In this document: positions 10,437 to 18,432 of the stretch, one piece after another
Layout: the number at the start of each line of letters is the position of its first letter
Position numbering within the stretch: position 1 is the first letter of the stretch
Assembly (NCBI RefSeq): GCF_019801965.1
Contig: NZ_JAHVIA010000008.1
Location: forward strand, 186,001-250,000
Direction: 5' to 3'
Origin: Salipiger bermudensis
GTDB taxonomy: Bacteria; Pseudomonadota; Alphaproteobacteria; Rhodobacterales; Rhodobacteraceae
Length of the DNA stretch: 64,000 nt
Notes under the pieces: model-generated
Database searches by the model: none
What the model saw: only the letters and a program-made list of their open reading frames with translations
Told to the model about the DNA's origin: nothing
Program-made: the position numbers and the translations under genes

Positions 10437-11764
10437 GATCTGCCCTCCGTTAGCGCTCCCTTGAGTGCGTGGTAGGAGGCTTTGGGAAGCCGCGCAAGCG
10501 TGTCGAAGTCGACATGGACGAGACCGAAGCGCTTGTCGTAACCGAAGCTCCACTCGTAATTGTCGAGCAGCGACCAGCAGAAATAGCCCTTCACTGGCAC
10601 GCCGCGGGCGATGGCGCGGCGCACATCGGCCAGATGCGCCTCGATATAGGCGATGCGGTGCTCGTCGGGGACTTCGCCGGCGACGATGTCGTCATGCGCG
10701 GCCATGCCGTTTTCGGTGATGTAGATCGGCAGTTCGCCGGTATATTCCCGCGCCGTGCGCTCGAGGAAGTTGAGCAGCCCCTCGGGATAGATCTCCCAGC
10801 CCATGTAGGTCTTGGGCAGGATGCCATCGACCTCTTTGACCGAGGGCCAGGGGCTAGTGTCGGCGGTGATGAGCTTGCGGGTGTAGTAGTTGATGCCGCA
10901 CCAGTCGATCGGCTGCGAGATCAGCGCCATGTCGTCCTGCCAATTCTTCGGCATGTGCGGCTCGAGCCCGTCGAGCACGATCTGCGGGTATTCGCCCTTG
11001 AACACGCCGCCCATGAACCAGCGGTTGTAGATGCCGTCATAGCGCGCGGCGGCCTGGTAGGCCTCCTCGCTGCTGTCGGCGGGTTCCGACCATTCGAGGT
11101 TGAACACCCCGCCGAGGTTCGACATGCCGAGCCCGCGCATCACCTCGATCGAGCGGCCATGCGCCAGGAGCACGTGGTGCATCGCCCGCGCGGCGGCGCG
11201 GATGTCCTTGAGGCCGGGGGCCTGTCCGCCGAGGAAGTGGCTCAGCCACGCCACGCACCACGGCTCGTTGATCGGGGCCACGGTCTCCATGCGGTCGCCG
11301 AGCTTCGACATCACCACCTCGGTGAAATCGCCGAACCACTGCGCGATGTCGCGGTTGCGCCAGCCGCCGAGATCGGCCAGCGCCGAGGGCAGCTCCCAGT
11401 GGTAGAGCGTGGCATAGGGCTTGAGCCCGCGCTCGAGCATCGCGTCGGTGAGCCGGTCGTAGAAATCCAGCCCCTCGGGATTCACCTCGCCACGGCCCTC
11501 GGGCAGCACCCGCGCCCAGGAGATCGAGAAGCGGTAGGCATCGAAGCCCGCATCGGCCACGAGGTCGAGATCCTCGGCATAGCGGTGATAGTGGTCGCAG
11601 GCGACGTCGCCGTTCTCGGCGCGCACCACGTTGCCCGGCGTGTCGGCGTAATCGTCCCAGTGGGTGCGCCCGGCGCCGCCGAACTTGTGGCCCTCGATCT
11701 GGTAGCTCGAGGTCGCGGTGCCGAAGGTGAAGCCTTCGGGAAAGTCCTTTCGGGTCAAGAGCAT
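10433..11764 (-). CDS. GH1 family beta-glucosidase
   Basis: Retaining glycoside hydrolase of family 1, 443 aa, cytoplasmic (no signal peptide). Motifs: FTFGTATSSYQIEG at the N-terminus, the acid/base motif APINEPWC (Glu near residue 166) and the nucleophile motif YITENGMA (Glu near 351). It likely splits cellobiose or aryl beta-glucosides to glucose for Glk, whose gene overlaps its stop by four bases. Its presence beside an alpha-glucoside importer is odd: the importer may accept beta-glucosides, or another importer supplies the substrate. It lies only 12 bases after aglR, so it is probably co-transcribed with the regulator. Confidence 0.93.
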   Translation of the reverse strand: MLLTRKDFPEGFTFGTATSSYQIEGHKFGGAGRTHWDDYADTPGNVVRAENGDVACDHYHRYAEDLDLVADAGFDAYRFSISWARVLPEGRGEVNPEGLDFYDRLTDAMLERGLKPYATLYHWELPSALADLGGWRNRDIAQWFGDFTEVVMSKLGDRMETVAPINEPWCVAWLSHFLGGQAPGLKDIRAAARAMHHVLLAHGRSIEVMRGLGMSNLGGVFNLEWSEPADSSEEAYQAAARYDGIYNRWFMGGVFKGEYPQIVLDGLEPHMPKNWQDDMALISQPIDWCGINYYTRKLITADTSPWPSVKEVDGILPKTYMGWEIYPEGLLNFLERTAREYTGELPIYITENGMAAHDDIVAGEVPDEHRIAYIEAHLADVRRAIARGVPVKGYFCWSLLDNYEWSFGYDKRFGLVHVDFDTLARLPKASYHALKGALTEGRS

Positions 11765-11776
11765 GATGTCTAAATC

Positions 11777-12808
11777 CTAATCCGGTTTCGGGGCGGGGCC
11801 GGTGGACCCGCCGATGATCAGCTGTGCTTCGAGCAGATGGGTTTCGGGATCGCGCGCCGGCGCCGCGATGTGGCGCAGCAGCATCTCTGCGGCGAGCCGC
11901 CCGGCCTCGCGCACCGAGGAGCGGGTGGCGGTGAAGATCGGCATGTCGCGGCCATTGGCGAGATAGCTCAGATCGTCGTCATGGGTGATCACCGAGACGT
12001 CGCGGCCCATCTCGAGCCCGGCCTCGTGGATTGCCCGGCGGATGCCGATGGCGGTGATCAGCGACGAGGTCAGGAAGGCGGTGGGCGGCTGGTCGCTGGC
12101 CAGCATCTGCGCCGCCGCGCGGTAGCCGAAGGGCTCGGTCATCTCCTCGCCGCGGATCAGGCCCGGGTCGGGCGCGATGCCGCGCTCGGTCAGCGCCTCC
12201 TCATAGCCGATGCGGCGGCGATAGGCGAAATCCATGAACTCGAGCCCGTTCAGCAGCGCGATCCGGCGATGCCCGAGATCGAGCAGGAACGCGGTGGCGC
12301 GCTTGAACGCGCTGGTGTTGTTCATGTCGATCCAGCTGTAGGGGATGTCGAGCTCGGAGGCGCGGCCGTGCACGACGAAGGGCAGGTCGAGCCCGCGCAG
12401 GAAGGGAATGCGCCCGTCGGCCATCTTGGGGCCGTGCACGATGATGCCGTCGACATGGCCCTTGGCCTTGAGGCGGCGGTAATTGTCGGCTTCGTCCTCG
12501 TCGCCGGAAAGCGACAGGGTCATGTCGTAGCCGGCCTTGAGATAGGCTTCCGAGGCGCCGGCGATGAAATCCCCGAAGACCGGGTTCACCATCTCGTGCT
12601 GGGTCGAGATCGGGATCACGTGGCCGATCGCCATGGCGCGCCCGGTCGCTAGCCCCTTGGCGCGGGCATTGGGCGAATAGTTCAGCGCCCGCGCGGCTTC
12701 GGCCACGCGCTTGCGGGTCTGTTCGCTCACTTCCGGATAGCCGTTGAGGGCGCGACTCACTGTCGTCTGCGACAGTCCGAGATGGGCGGCGAGTTGCTTC
12801 AGATTCAT
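11777..12808 (-). CDS. aglR: LacI-family regulator of the alpha-glucoside cluster (AglR-like)
   Basis: A 343 aa LacI/GalR repressor. The N-terminus MNLKQLAAHLGLSQTTVSRA is the helix-turn-helix, followed by LNGYPEVSEQTRKRVAEAA and the hinge helix (YSPNARAKGLATGR), then a periplasmic-binding-like sensor domain. The start at 12808 is chosen because the HTH begins there and GGAAGA lies upstream; an in-frame upstream ATG at 12844 would add 12 residues and overlap the operator. It is divergent from aglE and most likely represses both directions through the AAAGCGCTT sites at 12820-12833 and 12982-12993 until a sugar is bound. The assignment to agl control is from position. Confidence 0.9.
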   Translation of the reverse strand: MNLKQLAAHLGLSQTTVSRALNGYPEVSEQTRKRVAEAARALNYSPNARAKGLATGRAMAIGHVIPISTQHEMVNPVFGDFIAGASEAYLKAGYDMTLSLSGDEDEADNYRRLKAKGHVDGIIVHGPKMADGRIPFLRGLDLPFVVHGRASELDIPYSWIDMNNTSAFKRATAFLLDLGHRRIALLNGLEFMDFAYRRRIGYEEALTERGIAPDPGLIRGEEMTEPFGYRAAAQMLASDQPPTAFLTSSLITAIGIRRAIHEAGLEMGRDVSVITHDDDLSYLANGRDMPIFTATRSSVREAGRLAAEMLLRHIAAPARDPETHLLEAQLIIGGSTGPAPKPD

Positions 12809-12819
12809 GGCAATGTCTT

Positions 12820-12833
12820 CCAAAGCGCTTCGG
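12820..12833. promoter_or_regulatory. aglR: AglR operator, site 1
   Basis: Contains CAAAGCGCTTCG around a GCGC centre, the classic LacI-family palindrome, 12 bases before the aglR start. A TATTGT hexamer on the minus strand at about 12843-12848 could be the -10 element, placing the operator over the transcription start. This would give autorepression of aglR and the downstream operon. Confidence 0.65.
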
Positions 12834-12981
12834 ATGATCGCCACAATAGACCCAAATCAAAGACGACGAAAAGAGATTTTGTTTACGCTCGAAAAAGCTG
12901 CAGTGCAGCATGGAAACTGTAGAAAAAGAAGCTACCTCGCGATTGACTTGCGGTTGGAAACAAGCAACCCTCGGCCAACTT

Positions 12982-12993
12982 CAAAGCGCTTTG
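12982..12993. promoter_or_regulatory. AglR operator, site 2 (perfect palindrome)
   Basis: CAAAGCGCTTTG is a perfect 12-base palindrome in the aglR-aglE gap, 67 bases before the aglE start. A half-site-like CAAAGCG recurs at 13006-13012, and a TATAGT at 13029-13034 is a candidate -10 for aglE. Site 1 lies about 160 bases away, which would allow a repression loop. Confidence 0.7.
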
Positions 12994-13060
12994 GGGTGAC
13001 TCGCCTCAAAGCGGTGAACGCGCGAGTCTATAGTCGCGAAACCGTGGAGGACGATCACAT

Positions 13061-14425
13061 ATGAAGTATCTCTCGAAACGCTCGTTTCTAGGCAGTGCCG
13101 CGATTGTCGCGCTGTCGACCGGTGCGGCCTTTGCCCAGGACATGCCCTTCGAAGTGGGCGAGGGCGATTTCCAGTGGGACAGCTACGAGGCCTTTGCCGA
13201 GCAGTATGATCTCAGCGGCCAGACCGTCGAGATCACCGGCCCCTGGACCGGCAACGAGAAGGAGAAGGTCGACATCGTCTTCCGCTACTTCGAGGAGGCC
13301 ACCGGCGCCAACGTGAATTACTCGGGCTCCGACAGCTTCGAGCAGGATATCGTGATCTCGGCCCGTGCCGGCACCGCGCCGAACCTCGCGGTGTTCCCGC
13401 AGCCGGGCCTCGCCGCCGACATGGCCAGCCAGGGCCTGCTGACGCCGCTGCCCGACGACACCGCCGACTGGGTGTCGGAGAATTTCTCCGCCGGGGACAG
13501 CTGGGTCGACCTGTCGACCTACGAGGGCGAGGACGGAGAAGAGCATGTCTACGGCCTGTTCTACCGCGTCGATCTGAAGAGCCTCGTGTGGTACTCGCCC
13601 ATCGCCTTCGACGAGATGGGCTACGAGATCCCCGAGAGCATGGAAGAGCTCAAGGAGCTGACCGAGCAGATCGTCGACGATGGCGGCACGCCCTGGTGCA
13701 TCGGCCTGGGCTCCGGCGCCGCCACCGGCTGGCCGGCGACCGACTGGGTCGAGGACCTGATGCTGCGCATGCACGAGCCGCAGGTCTACGACCAGTGGGT
13801 GACCAACGAGATCCCGTTCAACGACCCGCAGGTGGTCGAGAGCATCGACGAGTTCGGCTGGTTCATCCGCAACGATGACTACGTGCGCGGCGGCGCCCAG
13901 GCCGCGGCCACCACCGACTTCCGCGACAGCCCCTCGGGCCTCTTCGCGGTGCCGCCGACCTGCTACCTGCACCGTCAGGCAAGCTTCATCCCGGCCTTCT
14001 TCCCGGAGAGCGCCGAGCTCGGCGACAACGTCGATTTCTTCTACTTCCCGTCCTACGAGGAGAAGGATCTCGGCAACCCGGTGCTGGGTGCCGGCACGCT
14101 GTTCTCGATCACCAAGCCCTCCGAGGCGACCGACGTGATGCTCGAGTATCTCAAGCTGCCGATCGCGCATGAGCTGTGGATGGCGCAGGACGGCTTCCTG
14201 ACCGCCCACGCCGGCGTTAACCCGGAGGTCTATGCCACCGACGCGCAGCGCGCCATGGGCGAGATCCTCGCCGATGCGACCACTTTCCGCTTCGACGCCT
14301 CCGACCTGATGCCGGCCGAGATCGGCGCCGGCGCCTTCTGGAAGGGCATGATCGACTATGTCGGCGGGGCCGATGCCGAGAGCGTGGCCGAGACCATCCA
14401 GAACCGCTGGGACTCGATCCGCTGA
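13061..14425 (+). CDS. aglE: Alpha-glucoside ABC transporter, periplasmic binding protein
   Basis: Extracellular solute-binding protein family 1, 454 aa. The N-terminus has a Sec signal peptide (basic start MKYLSKR, hydrophobic core, AFA-QD cleavage region near residue 25). The mature part begins with the AglE-like stretch about GQTVEITGPWTGNEKEKVD. It captures alpha-glucosides such as sucrose, maltose or trehalose in the periplasm for AglF-AglG. A strong GGAGG lies at 13046-13050, ten bases before the ATG. It is first in the aglEFGAK operon, after the divergent operator region. The substrate range is known for AglE homologues and is inferred here. Confidence 0.93.
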   Translation: MKYLSKRSFLGSAAIVALSTGAAFAQDMPFEVGEGDFQWDSYEAFAEQYDLSGQTVEITGPWTGNEKEKVDIVFRYFEEATGANVNYSGSDSFEQDIVISARAGTAPNLAVFPQPGLAADMASQGLLTPLPDDTADWVSENFSAGDSWVDLSTYEGEDGEEHVYGLFYRVDLKSLVWYSPIAFDEMGYEIPESMEELKELTEQIVDDGGTPWCIGLGSGAATGWPATDWVEDLMLRMHEPQVYDQWVTNEIPFNDPQVVESIDEFGWFIRNDDYVRGGAQAAATTDFRDSPSGLFAVPPTCYLHRQASFIPAFFPESAELGDNVDFFYFPSYEEKDLGNPVLGAGTLFSITKPSEATDVMLEYLKLPIAHELWMAQDGFLTAHAGVNPEVYATDAQRAMGEILADATTFRFDASDLMPAEIGAGAFWKGMIDYVGGADAESVAETIQNRWDSIR

Positions 14426-14508
14426 CGGTCTGACACCGTATCGATCTTCCCCCGTGCCCGGCTGGGCGCGGGGGGCGCGCATGAGGCTTACGGCGAGGGG
14501 AGCACGCC

Positions 14509-15483
14509 ATGTCACCGATCCTTCAGGGCATTTTGACCATCATCATCGGGGTCGGCGGATGCGTGGGCTATTTCTACCTTTCCAACATCGTCCTCGACCG
14601 CTTCATCTTTCCGCCGCGCAAGGATGACCAGGGCCGCAATATCGCCCGCGCCACCGCGGTGCGGCCGTGGCTCTTCCTGATGCCGGCGATCCTCGCGCTG
14701 GGGCTCTACCTCGTCTACCCGGTGCTCGGCAGCTTCCTGCGCTCGCTCTACAACCGCTCGGGCAACGAGTTCATCGGGCTCGGCAACTACGTGCAGATGT
14801 TCTCCGAGCACGGCTTCCGCGTGGCGCTGTTCAATAACTTCCTCTGGGTGCTCTTCGTGCCCGCCGCCTCGACCTTCTTCGGCCTGCTGGTGGCGCAGCT
14901 CACCGACCGGCTGAGATGGGGCAGCATCGCCAAGTCGCTGATCTTCATGCCGATGGCGATCAGTTTCGTCGGCGCTTCGCTGATCTGGAAATTCGTCTAC
15001 GCGGTCGATCCCAATATCGGCATCATCAACGCGGTGCGTGACTATTTCGGCCTCGCCGCCATCGACCCGCTGCAGATCCCGTTCTGGAACAACTTCTTCG
15101 TCATGATCATCATGGTCTGGATGCAGACCGGCTTCGCCATGGTGATCCTCTCGGCGGCGCTGCGCGGCATCCCGGAAGAGACCATCGAGGCCGCGATCAT
15201 CGACGGCGCCAACCCGTTCCAGATCTTCTTCCGCATCAAGATCCCGCAGATCGCCGGCACCATCGCCGTGGTCTGGACCACCATCACCTTCCTGACGCTC
15301 AAGGTGTTCGACATCGTCTACACGATGACCGGCGGCAATTTCGATACCGAGATCCTGCCGAGCTACATGATGAGCTACATGTTCCGCGATGACGGGCGCG
15401 CCACGGCGGTGGCCTTCGTGATCATGCTGATCGTTACGCCGGTGATGATCTACAACATCCGCCAGGCGCGCAAGGAGCTGTAA
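14509..15483 (+). CDS. aglF: Alpha-glucoside ABC transporter permease AglF
   Basis: Inner-membrane permease of the MalF type, 324 aa. An extra N-terminal membrane helix (about residues 5-28) precedes a charged cytoplasmic loop and the six-helix permease core. The EAA loop that docks on the ATPase is visible as EAAIIDGANPFQIFFRIKIP near residues 225-245. The start has a GAGGGGAG ribosome site. It is followed two bases after its stop by aglG, whose ribosome site AGGAG lies inside the end of aglF, so the pair is translationally coupled. Confidence 0.93.
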   Translation: MSPILQGILTIIIGVGGCVGYFYLSNIVLDRFIFPPRKDDQGRNIARATAVRPWLFLMPAILALGLYLVYPVLGSFLRSLYNRSGNEFIGLGNYVQMFSEHGFRVALFNNFLWVLFVPAASTFFGLLVAQLTDRLRWGSIAKSLIFMPMAISFVGASLIWKFVYAVDPNIGIINAVRDYFGLAAIDPLQIPFWNNFFVMIIMVWMQTGFAMVILSAALRGIPEETIEAAIIDGANPFQIFFRIKIPQIAGTIAVVWTTITFLTLKVFDIVYTMTGGNFDTEILPSYMMSYMFRDDGRATAVAFVIMLIVTPVMIYNIRQARKEL

Positions 15484-15485
15484 TC

Positions 15486-16742
15486 ATGGATAATATTGCA
15501 GGTCATAAATCCTCGCTCAGCCTCGTGACCAACCTCGCGGTGCTGTTTCTCGTGGTCGTCTGGCTGATCCCCACGGTCGGCCTGCTGGTCTCCTCCTTCC
15601 GCGACCGCGAGCAGATCTCCGAGACCGGCTGGTGGGCGGCGATGTTTCCGGTGGAAAGCGCCGTGCGGACGCGCCCAGAGCCCGAGGGCGTGCGGCAGGA
15701 CGGCGACTATTACGTGCTCGAGGGCAATGTCTTCGAGGCCGGCTCCGGCAGCGTCTCGGGCTTCGGCCTGACCGGGCGCGATCCCGGCGCCGCCGATGTC
15801 GGGGAGACCTTCGCCTGGTACGAGGTCGAGGTGACCGAGGAAGACGGCGAGCTCGACGACAAGCGCATCGAGATCGCCTATCCGGCGGATGGCGAGCCCG
15901 AATTCCCCGAGGCAACGGAAGATGGACTGCCGATCACGCCGGGCAGCGCAGTGCTGCAGCGCTCGCTGACCGTGGCCGAGAATGGCGATTTCGCTTACAT
16001 CAACGATGGCGAGATCAGCCGCGCACCGTCGCTCTACGTCGTCACCAAGCAGCCGCCCGATTTCGGCTGGCAGAACTACCGCCAGATCCTGACCTCCGAC
16101 GGCATGGACCGCGCCTTCATCAACACCCTGACGGTGACGGTTCCGGCGACGGTGATCCCGATCCTGATCGCGGCCTTCGCGGCCTACGCGCTGGCCTGGA
16201 TGGATTTCCCCGGCCGCGGCTGGCTCGTCGCCGCCGTGGTGGGCCTTCTGGTGGTACCGCTGCAGCTGGCGCTGGTGCCGATGCTGACGCTGCACAACAA
16301 GATCGGCATCGGGCAGAGCTTCCTCGGCATATGGCTGGCGCATACCGGCTTCGGCCTGCCGCTCGCGGTCTACCTCTTGCGCAACTACATGATGGGCCTG
16401 CCGCGCGACATCATCGAGAGCGCCAAGGTCGACGGCGCCACCGATTTCCAGGTCTTCACCAAGATCGTGCTGCCGCTGAGCTTCCCGGCGCTGGCCTCCT
16501 TCGCCATCTTCCAGTTCCTCTGGACGTGGAACGACCTGCTTGTCGCCAAGGTCTTCCTGCCGTCCAACAGCGAGAGCTGGGTGATGACCGTCAAGATCGC
16601 CGACGATCTCCTCGGCTCGCGCGGGGGCGACTGGGGCATCCTCGCCGCCGCCGCCTTCGTGTCGATCGCGGTGCCGCTGGTGGTCTTCTTCGCAATGCAG
16701 AAATACCTCGTGCGCGGCCTGCTGGCCGGCTCGGTGAAATAA
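15486..16742 (+). CDS. aglG: Alpha-glucoside ABC transporter permease AglG with large periplasmic insert
   Basis: MalG-type inner-membrane permease, 418 aa, longer than the roughly 280-300 aa of ordinary MalG proteins. After the first helix (about residues 14-36) there is a hydrophilic, acidic stretch of roughly 165 residues (to about 205) before the remaining helices. The EAA loop is visible as ESAKVDGATDFQVFTKIVLP near residue 310. The insert would lie in the periplasm and could contact AglE or the sugar. AglG relatives are known to be long, so the insert is probably a family trait and not a fusion in this strain. It sits between aglF and aglA. Confidence 0.92.
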   Translation: MDNIAGHKSSLSLVTNLAVLFLVVVWLIPTVGLLVSSFRDREQISETGWWAAMFPVESAVRTRPEPEGVRQDGDYYVLEGNVFEAGSGSVSGFGLTGRDPGAADVGETFAWYEVEVTEEDGELDDKRIEIAYPADGEPEFPEATEDGLPITPGSAVLQRSLTVAENGDFAYINDGEISRAPSLYVVTKQPPDFGWQNYRQILTSDGMDRAFINTLTVTVPATVIPILIAAFAAYALAWMDFPGRGWLVAAVVGLLVVPLQLALVPMLTLHNKIGIGQSFLGIWLAHTGFGLPLAVYLLRNYMMGLPRDIIESAKVDGATDFQVFTKIVLPLSFPALASFAIFQFLWTWNDLLVAKVFLPSNSESWVMTVKIADDLLGSRGGDWGILAAAAFVSIAVPLVVFFAMQKYLVRGLLAGSVK

Positions 16743-16757
16743 GGACGAACACACCAC

Positions 16758-18413
16758 ATGACCGCAAACCCGGACATGAGCGCGCAGCGCCACCTCAAGA
16801 AGGATCCCGACTGGTGGCGGGGCGCGGTGATCTACCAGATCTATCCGCGCAGCTACCAGGACAGCAATGGCGACGGGGTGGGCGACCTGCTGGGCATCGC
16901 CCAGCGTCTGCCCTACGTCGCCTCGCTCGGCGTCGACGCGATCTGGATCTCGCCGTTCTTCCGCTCGCCGATGGCCGATTTCGGCTATGACGTCAGCGAT
17001 TACTGCGACATCGACCCGATGTTCGGCACGCTGTCGGATTTCGACACGGTGATCGAGACCGCCCACATGCTCGGCCTCAAGGTGCTGATGGACCTGGTGA
17101 TCTCGCACAGCTCCATCGAGCACCCGTGGTTCAAGGAGAGCCGCAGCTCGAAGGACAACCCGCGCGCCAACTGGTATGTCTGGGCCGATGCCAAGCCCGA
17201 TGGCACGCCGCCCAACAACTGGCTGTCGATCTTCGGCGGCTCGTCCTGGCAATGGGATCCGACCCGCTGCCAGTACTACCTGCACAACTTCCTCACCGAG
17301 CAACCCGACATGAACTTCCACGAGCCGGCGCTGCAGGAGGCGCTGCTCGACGTGACGCGGTTCTGGCTTGATCGCGGCGTCGACGGCTTCCGGCTCGACA
17401 CGGTGAACTTCTACTTCCACGACCGCGAGCTGCGCGACAATCCGGCGCTGCCGCCGGAAGAGCGCAACCCGATCACCGCGCCGGCGGTGAACCCCTATAC
17501 CTGGCAAAACCACCTCTACGACAAGACCCAGCCCGAGAACCTGGAGTTCCTCGCGCGACTGCGCAAGCTCATGAACGAGTATGACGCCGCCGCCGTGGGC
17601 GAGGTCGGCGAGGATCTGCGCGGGCTCGAGGTGCTGGGCGATTACACGCGGGGCGACGAGCACCTGCACATGTCCTACGCCTTCGACCTGCTGTCCGACC
17701 ATGCGCCCACCGCCGCCTTCATCAAGCGGGTGATGGACGACATGGAAGAGAAGGCGCCGGGCGGCTGGGCCTGCTGGGCCTTCTCCAACCACGACGTGGT
17801 GCGTCACATTACCCGGTGGGACATCCCCGAGGCCGCGGCGCGGCTCTACATCACGCTGATGATGTGCCTGCGCGGCTCCGCCTGCATCTACCAGGGCGAG
17901 GAACTGGCGCTGCCCGAGGCCGAGGTCGCCTTCGAGGATCTGCAGGATCCCTACGGCAAGCGCTTCTGGCCGGCCTTCAAGGGACGCGACGGAGCCCGCA
18001 CGCCGATGGTCTGGGACAGCAACGAACACAATGGCGGCTTCAGCTCCAGCATGCGCCCGTGGCTGCCGGTCAGCCACGCGCATCTCAGCCGCACCGTCGC
18101 CGACGAGGAGAAAGACCCGCTGGCGATGCTGCATCATTATCGCCGGGCGATCTCGTTCCGGCACAGCCACGAGGCGCTGAAGAAGGGCACAATCTCGGAG
18201 GTGCGCTGCGAGGGGCCGGTGCTGACCTTCCGCCGCTGCCTCGGCGAGACCGAGCTGTTCTGCGCCTTCAACATCAGCGACGCGCCGGTCACCATCGACG
18301 CGCCGGCGGGAAAGTGGCATCAAATCGGAGCCGAGCTCGGATCCGCCGGACCGGCGCCCGACGGCAAGCTGCATTTCGGGCGCTGGCAGCCCGTTCTGGC
18401 GCTGAAATCTTGA
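16758..18413 (+). CDS. aglA: Alpha-glucosidase, GH13
   Basis: Cytoplasmic alpha-glucosidase (no signal peptide), 551 aa, which splits imported maltose, sucrose or trehalose-type sugars to glucose. GH13 motifs are in order: WWRGAVIYQIYPRSYQDSNG at the N-terminus, DLVISHSS (region I, near residue 113), GFRLDTVNFY with the nucleophile Asp near 213, VGEVGED with the acid/base Glu near 282, and FSNHDVVRH with the transition-state Asp near 347. Region I has Ser-His where many GH13 enzymes have Asn-His, as in other AglA-type enzymes. The start at 16758 has AAGGA somewhat far upstream. It lies between aglG and aglK. Confidence 0.93.
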   Translation: MTANPDMSAQRHLKKDPDWWRGAVIYQIYPRSYQDSNGDGVGDLLGIAQRLPYVASLGVDAIWISPFFRSPMADFGYDVSDYCDIDPMFGTLSDFDTVIETAHMLGLKVLMDLVISHSSIEHPWFKESRSSKDNPRANWYVWADAKPDGTPPNNWLSIFGGSSWQWDPTRCQYYLHNFLTEQPDMNFHEPALQEALLDVTRFWLDRGVDGFRLDTVNFYFHDRELRDNPALPPEERNPITAPAVNPYTWQNHLYDKTQPENLEFLARLRKLMNEYDAAAVGEVGEDLRGLEVLGDYTRGDEHLHMSYAFDLLSDHAPTAAFIKRVMDDMEEKAPGGWACWAFSNHDVVRHITRWDIPEAAARLYITLMMCLRGSACIYQGEELALPEAEVAFEDLQDPYGKRFWPAFKGRDGARTPMVWDSNEHNGGFSSSMRPWLPVSHAHLSRTVADEEKDPLAMLHHYRRAISFRHSHEALKKGTISEVRCEGPVLTFRRCLGETELFCAFNISDAPVTIDAPAGKWHQIGAELGSAGPAPDGKLHFGRWQPVLALKS

Positions 18414-18432
18414 TCTCGGAGGGGGTACGCAA

